Shown: one piece after another, positions 37,437 to 48,233 of the stretch
Layout: every line of letters begins with the position of its first letter
How positions within the stretch are numbered: the first letter of the stretch is position 1
NCBI GenBank assembly: GCA_963803375.1
Contig: CAWDMB010000001.1
Span: forward strand, 124,001-188,000
DNA: 64,000 nt
Source: JAOPZW01 sp963803375
Lineage (GTDB): Bacteria > Actinomycetota > Thermoleophilia > Solirubrobacterales > Solirubrobacteraceae
Reading direction: 5' to 3'
Program-made: the position numbers and the translations under genes
Notes under the pieces: generated by a model
Seen by the model: only the letters and a program-made list of their open reading frames with translations
What the model was told of the DNA's origin: nothing
Database searches by the model: none

Positions 37437-38929
37437 CGCGCGGCCTCCTGCGCGGGCTCGGCGGCCTGGCGGGCGGCGGCGATCGAGCGGGTCACGCTGC
37501 GCTCGCCCTTGGAGAGCGCGATCTGCGGATAGAGCGCGAAGGCGAGGATCAGGAGCACGAGCGGCACGAGCACGAGCCCGTCGGCCACCGAGATCTCGCG
37601 CGACGTCGCCTCGGGGCCGACGCGGTTGTGCATCGAGCGGATGAAGAGCCGCAGCGTGTAGACGCTTGCGAGGACGACGCCGGTGAACGCGACCACCGCG
37701 ATCGCGGTCTTCGACTCGAACGTCCCGAGGAGGATGAGGATCTCGCCGACGAAGTTCGAGGAGCCGGGCATCGCGAGGTTGGCGAGCGCGACGATCAAGA
37801 AGAGCGTCGCCAGCACGGGCGCCCGGAAGGCGAGGCCGCCCATGTCGCGCAGGTCCTCCGAGCCGCCCGCCCGCGCCGCGAGCAGCGCGACGACGAAGAA
37901 CGCGGGGGCGACGACGAGCCCGTGGTTGACGGACTGGATCACCGCCCCCTGCGCGCCCGCGTCGCGCAGCGCGAAGATCCCGAGCGTGATGAAGCCCAGT
38001 TGCGCGACCGACGAGTAGCCGAGGATCAGGCGCGCGTCGGTCGTCGTGAAGGCCATCGCCGAGCCGTAGAGGATCGAGGCGAGCGCGACGAGCAGCATCA
38101 GCTCCTGGAAGTGCGCGCTGGCGTCGGGGTAGAGCGGCAGCACGATCCGCAGGAAGCCGTACGCGGCGACCTTGCTCAGGACCGCCGAGAAGATCGCCAG
38201 CACGGGCATCGGCATCGCCTTGTAGCCGTCGGGCATCCAGCCGTGGACGGGGAAGGCCGGCATCTTCACGAGGAAGGCGGCCGCGAAGAACAGGAAGATC
38301 CACTCCTGGTTGCCCGTGGAGAGCTGGGGCGCCGTCTGCTGAAGGCGGCTCAGCGCGAAGTCGATCCCCTCGCCGGGCGCGAGCACGCCGGTCGCGACCA
38401 CGGCGCTGAGCATGAGCAGCGAGCCGACGAGCGTGTAGATGAAGAGCTTGATGATGCCGGCGATCCGGTTCGGGCCGCCCCAGCCGCCGGCCAGGAACAG
38501 GAACGGCACCAGCATGAGGTCGAAGAAGACGACGAAGAGCGCGAGGTCCTGCGCGAGCAGCGCGCCGAGGACCGCGCTCTCGGCGAGCCCGATCCAGAAG
38601 AAGAACAGGCGCGGGCGCTCCCATTCACGCAGGCTGGCCCAGAGGATGCCGGCCAGGAAGATGACCGCCGTGAGCAGGAGCAGGAAGAGGTTCAGGCCGT
38701 CGACGCCGAGCTTGTAGTGGATGCCGAGCTCGGAGATCCAGATCCGGTCGGTGACGAACTGCAGGCCGCTCGCGCCGGTGTCGAAGCGCACGAGCACGAT
38801 CACCGCGACGACGAGCGTGGCGAGCGCCCCGGCGAGCGTCGCGAAGCGCCCGAGCGCCGCGGGCAGCAGGAGGCCGACGACCCCGGCGGCGAGCGGGAGC
38901 CAGAGCAGGATCGAGAGGTGGACGGTCAC
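37433..38929 (-). CDS. nuoM: Complex I subunit M
   Basis: Second antiporter-like subunit, 498 residues. It shows KMPAFPVHGWMPDGYKAMPMP (Lys and His of the central half channel) and LVPFLFLAGGWGG after FVVFFDLML (helix 5 acidic region). GTG start overlapping the nuoL stop by GTGA. The C-terminal ~20 residues are charged and cytoplasmic. Confidence 0.95.
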   Translation of the reverse strand: MTVHLSILLWLPLAAGVVGLLLPAALGRFATLAGALATLVVAVIVLVRFDTGASGLQFVTDRIWISELGIHYKLGVDGLNLFLLLLTAVIFLAGILWASLREWERPRLFFFWIGLAESAVLGALLAQDLALFVVFFDLMLVPFLFLAGGWGGPNRIAGIIKLFIYTLVGSLLMLSAVVATGVLAPGEGIDFALSRLQQTAPQLSTGNQEWIFLFFAAAFLVKMPAFPVHGWMPDGYKAMPMPVLAIFSAVLSKVAAYGFLRIVLPLYPDASAHFQELMLLVALASILYGSAMAFTTTDARLILGYSSVAQLGFITLGIFALRDAGAQGAVIQSVNHGLVVAPAFFVVALLAARAGGSEDLRDMGGLAFRAPVLATLFLIVALANLAMPGSSNFVGEILILLGTFESKTAIAVVAFTGVVLASVYTLRLFIRSMHNRVGPEATSREISVADGLVLVPLVLLILAFALYPQIALSKGERSVTRSIAAARQAAEPAQEAAR

Positions 38930-40929
38930 GCGCTCTGCAGCAGGAAGTAGAGGGCGACCCCGACGAGGCCGAGGAGCAGGAGCGCGGCGTAGGCGCGCAG
39001 CAGGCCCGATTGCAGCGCGCGGACGGCCGCCGACCCGGCGCGCACGATCCCGGAGGTCCCGCCGACCAGCGTGCCGGAGATCACGACGCGCTCGAACGTC
39101 TGCTGGCCGAAGCGCCCGAACCAGCCCCAGGGCCGGACGACGAGCAGGTCGATGAGCTCGTCGAAGTACCACTTGTGCACGAAGAGCTCGTAGAGGCCGC
39201 GCAGCCGCGCCGCCACCGCCGCGCTCGTGCCCGGCCGGCGCACCCACACGTAGTAGGCGATCGCGATCCCCGCGAGGCCGAGGACCGTGCCGAGCACGAG
39301 GCCGAAGGCCAGCAGGCCGTCGTTCTCGCTCGGCTGCACGCTCGAGCCCGCGAACGTCGGCTCGAGGAACGTGTCCAGCCACGTGGTCGTCTTCGGGATC
39401 AGCACGATGCCGCCGATCGTCGCGAGCGCCGCGAGCAGGCCCATCGCCGCCTTCATGGGCAGCGAGCGCTCGGCGATGAAGTGAACTGGGCCGGGGAAGC
39501 CGACGTCGGTGTCCTCGACCTCGCCGGTGGCCGGGTTCGTCGGCTCGGGGGCGTGGTGCAGGTGGCCCTCGGCGAGCTCGCGCGCCTCGGGCACCGGCTC
39601 GCCCCAGAACGCGCGGAAGATCATCCGCCACGTGTAGATCGCGGTCAGCAGCGCGCCGACGTAGCCGGCGACGTAGAGCGCCCACCTCCACCCGCCCTCC
39701 TCGCCGATGACGAGCAGGATGTCGTCCTTGGAGAAGAAGCCCGAGAACGGCGGGACGCCCGAGAGCGCGAGGCCGCCGACGACGAAGCAGACGAACGTGA
39801 ACGGCATGACGCGGCGAAAGCCGCCCATGCGATCGAGGCTCTGCTCACCGGCCATCGCCGCGATCAGCGAGCCCGCGGCCATGAACAGCAGCGCCTTGAA
39901 GAACGCGTGCGTCATCAGGTGGAAGAGGCCCGCGACGTACGCGCCGGCGCTGACGGCCATGACCATGTAGCCGATCTGCGACATCGTCGAGTAGGCGATG
40001 ACGCGCTTGAGGTCGGTGACCGCGAGCCCGATCGTCCCAGCCACGAGCAGCGTGACGCAGCCGACGATCGCGCCGACGGCGGCCGCGCCCGAGGAGAGCT
40101 CGAAGAGCGGGTGCAGGCGCGCGATCAGGTAGACGCCGGCGACGACCATCGTCGCCGCGTGGATCAGCGCGCTGACCGGGGTCGGGCCCTCCATCGCGTC
40201 GGGCAGCCACGTGTGCAGCGGGATCTGCGCGCTCTTGGCGAACGCGCCGACGAGGATGAAGATGAGCCCGGCCGTAAGCGCCCCGTTGTGCGAGGCGAAG
40301 TCCTGCTTGGCCGAGTCGAACGTGCCCAGGAAGTCGAGCGTGCCGGCGTAGCGGAAGATGAAGAACGTCCCGAGCACGAGCCCGGCGTCGCCGACGACGT
40401 TGATGACGAAGGCCTTGATCCCCGCGCGCGTCGCCGTCGTGCGCCGGTACCAGAACGAGATCAGCAGGTAGGACGCCGCGCCGACGAAGGCCCAGCCGAT
40501 GATCAGGATCAGGAAGTTGCCCGCGAGCACGAGCAGCAGCATCGAGAAGACGAAGTAGTTCAGGTACGCGAAGAAGCGCGCGTAGCCCTCGTCGGACCAC
40601 AGGTAGGCGACCGAGTACAGGTGGATCAGGGCCGAGACGCCCGCGACCACGACCGCCATGAACACGCTGAGCGGGTCGACGAGGATCGCGAGCCGGCCGT
40701 CGAAGCCGACCGTGTTCGCGTAGTCCCAGGCGACGTAGACGACCTGGCGCTCCTCCTCGCCGCGGTCCTGGAGGCGGAGCAGGACGATGACGGCGCACAC
40801 GAAGGCCGCGGCGATCACGGCCGTCCCGATCCAGCCCACGAGCCGGGCCGGCAGCACCCGGAAGCCGAGGCCGATGACGACGCAGCCGGCGAGCGGGAAC
40901 AGGAGGATGAGCCAGGCCGCCGTCTGCAT
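38926..40929 (-). CDS. nuoL: Complex I subunit L
   Basis: Largest antiporter-like subunit, 667 residues with 16 or so helices, including the long lateral C-terminal helix that clamps the pumps. Core motif AKSAQIPLHTWLPDAMEGPTP and the helix-5 region are intact, and the last ~130 residues carry the lateral helix and final TM segment. ATG start one base after the nuoK stop codon. Confidence 0.95.
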   Translation of the reverse strand: MQTAAWLILLFPLAGCVVIGLGFRVLPARLVGWIGTAVIAAAFVCAVIVLLRLQDRGEEERQVVYVAWDYANTVGFDGRLAILVDPLSVFMAVVVAGVSALIHLYSVAYLWSDEGYARFFAYLNYFVFSMLLLVLAGNFLILIIGWAFVGAASYLLISFWYRRTTATRAGIKAFVINVVGDAGLVLGTFFIFRYAGTLDFLGTFDSAKQDFASHNGALTAGLIFILVGAFAKSAQIPLHTWLPDAMEGPTPVSALIHAATMVVAGVYLIARLHPLFELSSGAAAVGAIVGCVTLLVAGTIGLAVTDLKRVIAYSTMSQIGYMVMAVSAGAYVAGLFHLMTHAFFKALLFMAAGSLIAAMAGEQSLDRMGGFRRVMPFTFVCFVVGGLALSGVPPFSGFFSKDDILLVIGEEGGWRWALYVAGYVGALLTAIYTWRMIFRAFWGEPVPEARELAEGHLHHAPEPTNPATGEVEDTDVGFPGPVHFIAERSLPMKAAMGLLAALATIGGIVLIPKTTTWLDTFLEPTFAGSSVQPSENDGLLAFGLVLGTVLGLAGIAIAYYVWVRRPGTSAAVAARLRGLYELFVHKWYFDELIDLLVVRPWGWFGRFGQQTFERVVISGTLVGGTSGIVRAGSAAVRALQSGLLRAYAALLLLGLVGVALYFLLQSA

Positions 40930-40930
40930 G

Positions 40931-41230
40931 CTATCCGTGCAGCTCGCGCAGCTCGTCGACGTCGATCGGCAGGCGGCGGCGGTAGATCGCGACGACGAGC
41001 CCGAGGCCGATGCAGACCTCGCAGGCGGCGACGACCATGACGATGATCGCGAAGATCTGCCCGTCGGCGTTGCCCCACATCCGCGCGAAGGCGATCAGCG
41101 CGATGTTGGCCGCGTTGAGCATGAGCTCGAGGCACAGGAGGACGACCAGCGGGTTGCGGCGGGTCAGCACGCCGGCCGCGCCGATCGCGAAGACGAGCGC
41201 GGAGACCGCGAGGTACCAGCCGATGTTCAC
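40931..41230 (-). CDS. nuoK: Complex I subunit K
   Basis: Small membrane subunit of 99 residues with three helices and two conserved Glu used in proton transfer, in LLCLELMLNAANIAL and VAACEVCIGLGL. GTG start; its GTGA overlaps the nuoJ stop. Confidence 0.95.
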   Translation of the reverse strand: MNIGWYLAVSALVFAIGAAGVLTRRNPLVVLLCLELMLNAANIALIAFARMWGNADGQIFAIIVMVVAACEVCIGLGLVVAIYRRRLPIDVDELRELHG

Positions 41231-41925
41231 CAGCCGCCTCCGGGGCGCGCGGGCTCGACCTCCGCGGGATCGCGCTCGATCCCGGCGTCGCTCGGCGGCC
41301 CGAGCGGTCGATGCGCGGGCGTCCCGGTCAGCCCGCCCGCGGCCTCGACGATCGTGCCGGTGCCGAGCGGGCGCGCGAGCGAGACGGGGGCCATGCGCTC
41401 CTCCTCCTCGTGGACGCCGCCGCGCCGGCGGGCGAGGACGACCGCGCCGACAGCGGCGATCAGCAACAGGAACGACGCCACCTCGAACGCCAGCAGGAAG
41501 CGCGTCAGCAGCAGCTCGCCGATCTGCGCCGGGGTCCCGAAGCCGGCGCGGTAGGGCGCGCCCTCGGCGTCGATGCCCTTCAGCCCCGACCCGAGCACGG
41601 CGATGAAGAGCTCGACTGCGAGCGTCCCCGCGAAGAGCAGCGCGACCGTCCGCTGCCCGGCGCTCACCGGCGCACGCAGATGCGCGGGCTCGGCGGCTCC
41701 GACGTAGGCGACCACGAAGACGTAGAGGACCATGACCGCGCCGGCGTAGACGATGACCTGCGCGGCGGCCACGAACTCCGCGCGCAGGAGCAGGTAGAGC
41801 ATGGCCAGCGACAGCAGGTGCGAGACGAGCGCGAGGACCGAGTAGAACGGGTTGCGCAGGACGACGACGCCCACCGCGCCCGTCACCGCGCCGATCCCGG
41901 CGAGGAAGAAGAAGACCTCGGCCAT
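41227..41925 (-). CDS. nuoJ: Complex I subunit J
   Basis: Membrane subunit of 232 residues with five helices. LFLLLRAEFVAAAQVIVYAGAVMVLYVFV (read in two halves: YLLLRAEFVAAAQVIVYAG and AVMVLYVFV) carries the pi-bulge helix 3 that gates proton movement. The C-terminal ~60 residues are a soluble Pro/Arg-rich tail longer than in E. coli. Confidence 0.94.
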   Translation of the reverse strand: MAEVFFFLAGIGAVTGAVGVVVLRNPFYSVLALVSHLLSLAMLYLLLRAEFVAAAQVIVYAGAVMVLYVFVVAYVGAAEPAHLRAPVSAGQRTVALLFAGTLAVELFIAVLGSGLKGIDAEGAPYRAGFGTPAQIGELLLTRFLLAFEVASFLLLIAAVGAVVLARRRGGVHEEEERMAPVSLARPLGTGTIVEAAGGLTGTPAHRPLGPPSDAGIERDPAEVEPARPGGGW

Positions 41926-41940
41926 CAGCGAGGCGGCAGG

Positions 41941-42477
41941 CTACTCGCCCTCGGCGCGCAGCGGGGTCCGCTCGAAGGGCTCGGTCAGCAGCATCTCCTT
42001 CGTGAAGATCAGGTCGGACCGGTGGTAGTCCGAGATCTCGTAGTCGTGGCCCATCGTGATCGCGTCGAACGGGCAGGCGACCTCGCAGTACCCGCAGAAG
42101 ATGCAGCGCGCGAGGTTGATCTCGTAGACGGCCGCGTAGCGCTCGCCGGCGCTGACGCGGTGCTCTGGCGTGTTCTCGGCCGCGACGACGCGGATGCAGT
42201 CGGCCGGGCAGGCCGCCGCGCACAGCGAGCAGCCCACGCACTTCTCGAGGCCGGTGTCCTCGAAGCGGTGCAGGCGGTGGCGCCCGCGGAAGCGCGGGTA
42301 GACGGGGACCTTCTCCTCGGGGTACTGGATCGTGTGGGTGCCCTCGGGGATGCGGGCGAACGTCGTCTTCAGCCCGCGCAGCGTCTCGCCGAAGGCGCGG
42401 TAGGCGCCGCCGCGGCCGCCGGGATTGGGGGCGCGGATGACCTCGATGGTGTCCGCGGAGGGGTTCCAGGTCGGCAT
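41941..42477 (-). CDS. nuoI: Complex I subunit I (two 4Fe-4S clusters)
   Basis: Ferredoxin-like subunit of 178 residues that passes electrons from NuoG to NuoB. Two 4Fe-4S motifs are present: CVGCSLCAAACP and CIFCGYCEVACP. The N-terminal ~40 residues are an amphipathic lead-in toward NuoH. ATG 42477; the nuoH gene ends 17 bases upstream. Confidence 0.95.
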   Translation of the reverse strand: MPTWNPSADTIEVIRAPNPGGRGGAYRAFGETLRGLKTTFARIPEGTHTIQYPEEKVPVYPRFRGRHRLHRFEDTGLEKCVGCSLCAAACPADCIRVVAAENTPEHRVSAGERYAAVYEINLARCIFCGYCEVACPFDAITMGHDYEISDYHRSDLIFTKEMLLTEPFERTPLRAEGE

Positions 42478-42494
42478 CTCCGGGGCGCTCCTCG

Positions 42495-43523
42495 CTAGTC
42501 GGTGGCGACGACCACGGCGGCCGTCACGAGGGCATTGAGCGTGGCCAGCGGCAGCAGGACCTTCCAGCCGAAGCTCATGAGCTGGTCGTAGCGCAGGCGC
42601 GGGAGCGTCGCGCGGATCCAGATGAAGAAGAACGCGATCAGGGCCATCTTGAAGAGGACCACGAACGGGTCGACCCACGTCGGCGGATCGATCCCGACCG
42701 GCAGCTGCCACCCGCCGAGGAAGACCGTGGTGACGATGCCCGAGACGACGAGCACGTTGAGGTACTCGGCGAAGTAGTAGGAGGCGAAGCGACCGCCGCC
42801 GAACTCGGTGTTGTAGCCGCCGACCAGCTCGGCGTCGGCCTCGACGAGGTCGAACGGGGCGCGGTTGGTCTCCGCGAAGGAGGCCACGAGGAAGACGAGG
42901 AAGCCGACGAACTGCGGGACGACGAACCAGATCCCGCCCTGGGCCTCGACGATCCCGGTCATCGAGAGCGTGCCCGCCGTCATGATCACGCCGACGAGCG
43001 CAAGCGCCTGCGAGACCTCGTAGGAGATGAGCTGCGCGGCGGCGCGCATCGAGCCGAGGAAGGAGTACTTCGAGCCCGACGACCACCCGCCGAGCATGAT
43101 CCCGTAGAAGGCAACGGCGCTGAACGCGAAGAGGTAGAGCGGGCCGATCGACACGTCGACGCCGTAGAGCCCGGTCCTCGTGCCGAAGATGTCGACGACG
43201 TTGCCGAACGGGATGATCGCGAACGCCGCGACGGCCGTGACGATCGAGACGATCGGCGCGAGTGCGAACAGCCATCCGATCGAGGTGCGGGGGCGGAACT
43301 GCTCCTTCGTCAGGAGCTTGAGGATGTCGGCGAGCGGCTGCAGGGCACCGAACGGCCCGACGCGGTTGGGTCCGTATCGGTTCTGCATGCGCCCGAGGAG
43401 CTTGCGCTCGGCGAGGAGGATGACCGGCACGAGCGACAGCCCGACGGCGAAGATCACGATCCCCTTGAGGATCTGCATCCACCACGGCTCGAAGTAGGCG
43501 ACGTCGGCCAGCGGCAGGCTCAC
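42495..43523 (-). CDS. nuoH: Complex I subunit H (quinone channel)
   Basis: Membrane subunit of 342 residues forming the quinone chamber with NuoB/D. RMQNRYGPNRVGPFGALQPLAD is the conserved loop near the entry site and AETNRAPFDLVEADAELVGGYNTEF the acidic cytoplasmic loop. GTG start at 43523. The start lies in a repeated linker: GGAGG is 8 bases upstream inside the second unit of the 56-base tandem repeat. Confidence 0.95.
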   Translation of the reverse strand: MSLPLADVAYFEPWWMQILKGIVIFAVGLSLVPVILLAERKLLGRMQNRYGPNRVGPFGALQPLADILKLLTKEQFRPRTSIGWLFALAPIVSIVTAVAAFAIIPFGNVVDIFGTRTGLYGVDVSIGPLYLFAFSAVAFYGIMLGGWSSGSKYSFLGSMRAAAQLISYEVSQALALVGVIMTAGTLSMTGIVEAQGGIWFVVPQFVGFLVFLVASFAETNRAPFDLVEADAELVGGYNTEFGGGRFASYYFAEYLNVLVVSGIVTTVFLGGWQLPVGIDPPTWVDPFVVLFKMALIAFFFIWIRATLPRLRYDQLMSFGWKVLLPLATLNALVTAAVVVATD

Positions 43524-43574
43524 GACGCGACCTCCGGCCGGGACCGGCGTCGGCGGGTGAGGGCCACGCGGGGC
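43519..43574 (-). repeat. Translated linker unit 2 between nuoG and nuoH
   Basis: Second 56-base unit of a direct tandem repeat, one mismatch to unit 1. On the minus strand it encodes a GTG-initiated 19-codon frame whose start overlaps unit 1's stop (GTGA) and whose own stop overlaps the nuoH GTG (GTGA). It contains CCGGAGGTCGCGTCGTGAG, providing the nuoH ribosome site and start. Confidence 0.75.
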
Positions 43575-43630
43575 CTCACGACGCGACCTCCGGCCGGGAC
43601 CGGCGTCGGCGGGTGCGGGCCACGCGGGGC
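43575..43630 (-). repeat. Translated linker unit 1 between nuoG and nuoH
   Basis: First 56-base unit on the minus strand. It encodes MRPRVARTRRRRSRPEVAS, with ATG at 43635 overlapping the nuoG stop (ATGA) and TGA overlapping unit 2's GTG. Both units share start and end sequences with the fabF-accD spacer at 26421. The peptide is very basic; its role, if any, is unknown, but it keeps ribosomes running across the spacer. Confidence 0.75.
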
Positions 43631-43631
43631 C

Positions 43632-46121
43632 TCATGTGATCTTGCGGACCTCCACGAGCGGGCCGTCGAGCGCCGTGCCCTCCACGAAGACCGTGCCCTC
43701 CGGGGTCGCCGCGCGCAGGGCGACGATCGCGTCGAGCGCCGTGGCGTCGTGGGCGACGACGACGTGCTCGCCGTCGAAGACGTCGAGGCGCTGCGCGTCG
43801 GCCGGCGCCATCTCGACGTGCAGCGCGCGCTCGAGGAAGCGCAGCGACGGGGAGGCGGCGACCTCGGGCGAGCGCCACAGCGAGCGGAACGTGCCCAGGC
43901 GCAGGCGGCCGTTGGGGACCGCCGGCGCCGGCGGCGCCTCGGGCACGAACGGGCCGAGCTGGACCTCGCCGAACGCGGACGCGGCGGCGCGCTGCGGCCA
44001 GCGCACGCCCTTGCCGCCGAGCTCCTCGAGCGTCAGGCCGGCGAGGAACGGCACGGTCGCGAAGAGCTGCGCCGAGGCCATCGACGTGGTCAGCACGCCG
44101 AGGTCGAGGCCGAGCCGCTGCGCGAGGTCGGCGATCACGAGCGCCTCGGCCCGCGTCTCGCCCTGGTGGCCGATGGCGGGCCGCAGGCGCTGGACGCGCC
44201 CGTCGGGGTGGGTCAGCGTCCCCTCCTTCTCGGCGTAGCTCTCGGCCGGGAAGACGACCGTCGCATGCTCGCGGACGCCCTCGGTGAGGAACCGCGCGTG
44301 GGCGACGACCGTCGTCGCCCTGTCGAGGGCGCGAGCCCACAGGCCGCGGCGGCCGAGATCGCGCAGCGGGTCGGCGTGCAGGAGGTAGAGCGCCCTGAGC
44401 TCGCCGTCGGCGGCGGCCTGCGCGATGCCGGCCGCGTCGCGCCCGGGCTGCGCCAGCGGCGCCAGGCCCGGGCCGGCGTTGGGCAGGAAGCCGGCCTCGG
44501 CGAGGCCGCGGCCGTTCGTGCCGGCGGGCACGCCGAGGAGCCCGGCCCCGTCGCGCCCGGCGAGGCCGAGCGCGCCCGCGAGGCTCAGCAGCGCGCGCGC
44601 CGCCTGCGTCCCGCGCGGGCCGGAGACGAGGCGCTCGCCGTAGAGGACGACCACGTCACCTGTGCCCGGCCCCGAAGGGGTCCGGGTGGTTGCCGCGGTC
44701 CGGAGCAGGCCGGCCAGCGCATGCACCGCGCCGGCCTCGGCGCCCGCCGCCTCGGCGAGCCGGGCCGCGTGCTCGCTCGAGCCGGGCTGCAGCGCGGCGG
44801 TCAGCGCGAGCAGGAAGGCCTCTCCCGCGCCCGGGGCGAAGCGCGCGCTGAGCCGGGCGCTCGGGTCGAGCGCCGACGGGCGGCTCGTGGCCACCGCGAG
44901 CCTGACGCCACGTCGGCGCACGCCCTTGCGCAGCCGCAGGTCGACGATCGGCATGTCGTCGACGGGCTCGGTGTCGAGGACGAGCACGGCGTGCGCGAAC
45001 TCGAGGTCGGGCACGGTCGCCTGCAGCGCCGGCGCATGCAGCGCGCGCAGCTCGGCGGCCGGCAGCGTCCCGTCGGCGCGCGAGTCGAGGTCGGCGGACT
45101 CGAGACCCTCGCGCACGAGGCGCGCGAGCAGCAGCGCCTCCTCGTTGGTCGTCTCGCCGCCGGCGATCGCGGCGACGCGCCCCTCCGCGCGCCCGAGCGC
45201 GCCGGCCGCCGTGGTCAGGGCGCGCTCCCACGACACCGCGCGCAGCTCGCCCCCGTCGCGCACGAGCGGCTGCGTGACGCGCTCGTCGACGTGGATCGCC
45301 TGGTAGGCGAAGCGCCCCTTGTCGCAGAGCCAGCCGTCGTCGACATCGTCGTTGTCGCGCGCGCTCACGCGCAGGACGCGCTCGTCGCGGACCGTGAAGG
45401 AGACGTTGCACTGCGCGGGGCACAGCGTGCAGACCGAGCCCGAGGACTCGATGTCCCACGGGCGGGCGCGGAAGCGGTAGGGCTGGGAGGTCAGCGCGCC
45501 GACCGGGCAGAGGTCGATGATGTTGCCGCTGAACGGCGCGACGTACGGATGGCCGTCGAAGGTCGAGACGTAGGTCCCGGCGCCACGCTCCTGCAGGACG
45601 AGCTGGTAGTCCTCGGCGATCTCCTGGCTGAAGCGCACGCAGCGGTAGCAGAGGATGCAGCGCTCGCGGTCGATCGCGATCAGCGGGCTGAGGTTCAGCG
45701 GCTTCTCGAAGTGGCGCTTGGGCTCGATGAAGCGCGAGCGCCCGCCGCCCCACCCGAACGAGATGTCCTGCAGCGGGCACTCGCCGCCCTTGTCGCAGAC
45801 CGGGCAGTCGAGCGGGTGGTTGACGAGCAGGAACTCGACCACCGCCTCCTGGGCGTGGTGGACGCGCTCGGTCCGCGTGTGAACGACCATGCCGTCCTTG
45901 ACCGGCGTCGAGCAGCCCGTCTGGAGCTTCGGGATGCCCTCGATCTCCACGAGGCACATCCGGCAGGCGCCGACGGGCCCGCCGAGCTTGGGCTCGTAGC
46001 AGAAGAACGGGATCTCGACGTCGCCGAGCTTGGCGGCGTCGACGAGCATCGTGTTCTCCGGAGCGGTGACCTCGCGACCGTCGATCGAGAAGGTCACCGA
46101 GCGCTGCTCGGGGCGCGGCAT
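43632..46121 (-). CDS. nuoG: Complex I subunit G
   Basis: Large iron-sulfur subunit of 829 residues. Cluster motifs in order: 2Fe-2S (CYEPKLGGPVGACRMC then CSTPV), HPLDCPVCDKGGECPLQD (4Fe-4S, N5 region), CILCYRCVRFSQE with a later CPVGAL, and CTLCPAQCNVSF with GWLCDKGRF, which is the extra N7 cluster found only in some bacteria. A long molybdopterin-enzyme-like C-terminal domain follows. ATG 46121 gives MPRPEQRSVTFSIDGREV. A 167-bp repeat element separates it from nuoF. Confidence 0.95.
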   Translation of the reverse strand: MPRPEQRSVTFSIDGREVTAPENTMLVDAAKLGDVEIPFFCYEPKLGGPVGACRMCLVEIEGIPKLQTGCSTPVKDGMVVHTRTERVHHAQEAVVEFLLVNHPLDCPVCDKGGECPLQDISFGWGGGRSRFIEPKRHFEKPLNLSPLIAIDRERCILCYRCVRFSQEIAEDYQLVLQERGAGTYVSTFDGHPYVAPFSGNIIDLCPVGALTSQPYRFRARPWDIESSGSVCTLCPAQCNVSFTVRDERVLRVSARDNDDVDDGWLCDKGRFAYQAIHVDERVTQPLVRDGGELRAVSWERALTTAAGALGRAEGRVAAIAGGETTNEEALLLARLVREGLESADLDSRADGTLPAAELRALHAPALQATVPDLEFAHAVLVLDTEPVDDMPIVDLRLRKGVRRRGVRLAVATSRPSALDPSARLSARFAPGAGEAFLLALTAALQPGSSEHAARLAEAAGAEAGAVHALAGLLRTAATTRTPSGPGTGDVVVLYGERLVSGPRGTQAARALLSLAGALGLAGRDGAGLLGVPAGTNGRGLAEAGFLPNAGPGLAPLAQPGRDAAGIAQAAADGELRALYLLHADPLRDLGRRGLWARALDRATTVVAHARFLTEGVREHATVVFPAESYAEKEGTLTHPDGRVQRLRPAIGHQGETRAEALVIADLAQRLGLDLGVLTTSMASAQLFATVPFLAGLTLEELGGKGVRWPQRAAASAFGEVQLGPFVPEAPPAPAVPNGRLRLGTFRSLWRSPEVAASPSLRFLERALHVEMAPADAQRLDVFDGEHVVVAHDATALDAIVALRAATPEGTVFVEGTALDGPLVEVRKIT

Positions 46122-46130
46122 CGGCGCTCC

Positions 46131-46293
46131 TAGTGGGCCTTCCCGCAACGTTTGACCGCAAACGGCGGACGCCGATCACCGCCTGGCTTTGTCCTCGGTC
46201 GCGGCAATGGCTCCACCATCGCTCGCTCACTGCGTCCTCGCCAGTCGGCGCCGGCGCCTCGCCGTTTCCGGCCCAACGCCACGAGAAGACCCA

Positions 46294-46297
<4 letters not shown>
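46131..46297. repeat. 167-bp inverted-ended repeat, copy 1 (between nuoF and nuoG)
   Basis: Non-coding 167-base element, about 96% identical (6 differences) to the copy at 57347-57513. Its ends are imperfect inverted repeats of about 36 bases: TAGTGGGCCTTCCCGCAACG on one side and, in reverse complement, TAGTGGGTCTTCTCGTGGCG on the other. CTAG flanks both ends. The nuoF stop codon TAG is the element's terminal TAG. It lies within the nuo operon and could fold into a long mRNA hairpin. No transposase; MITE- or REP-like. Confidence 0.85.
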
Positions 46298-47603
<1,306 letters not shown>

Positions 47604-47607
<4 letters not shown>

Positions 47608-48233
47608 GGGGCCGAACGGGGATCGAGGGTCTTGCGGCGGGCGAGCTGGCGGTCGGGCAGCGGCTCCTCGCCGCGGCGCACCGACTCGACGACGGCGGGG
47701 ACCTCGTCGACGGCGATCGGGCCCACGTAGCCGCCGTCGATGGAGGCCATCGGCGCCATGTCGCACCCGCCGAGGCACTCGAACGAACGCAGGTTGAACT
47801 CCGGGTCGTCGCCGATGTGCTCCTGGAAGGCGGCGAACAGGTCGTCGGCGCCGCACAGCGAGCACGAGATGTTCGTGCAGACGAAGACCTGGTGGGCGCC
47901 GACCGGGTGGGTGAAGAGCATGTCGTAGAACGTCGCGACCGCGGTGAGGTACCCGGGCGTGAGGCGCATGACGGCGGCGGCCTGCTCGATGCCCTCCGGC
48001 GAGCACCAGCCGTGATGGGCCTGGACGGCGTGCAGCGCGGGGATCGCCGCCGATCGCCGGTCCGGGTAGCGGCTGATGGCCTCCTCGATCGCCGCGCGCA
48101 GCTCGGCGGGCACCGGCGTCGTGGCGAGATCGGGCACCACCGCCGGGTCCTTGGAGAGGTCGGCGGCCTGATCCCAGCCCGGGACCCGCGAGCCGTGCCC
48201 GAAGCGCGGGACCCGCGAGGGGTCGATCGCCAT
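47604..48233 (-). CDS. nuoE: Complex I subunit E (2Fe-2S)
   Basis: Thioredoxin-like subunit of 209 residues carrying the N1a 2Fe-2S cluster: CTNISCSLCG and ECLGGCDMAP hold the ligands. The first ~45 residues are an extra, Pro-rich N-terminus with a repeated VPRFGHGSRVPG pattern. ATG 48233 overlaps the stop of a 19-codon frame that bridges from nuoD. The C-terminus is a charged tail. Confidence 0.93.

Noticed and set aside
35385..37532. Very long open frame (over 700 codons) on the plus strand opposite nuoN and the Rrf2 gene
   Set aside because: It lies antisense to clear nuo genes, is made of Arg/Asp/Glu/Gly repeats typical of GC-rich shadow frames and has no family features.
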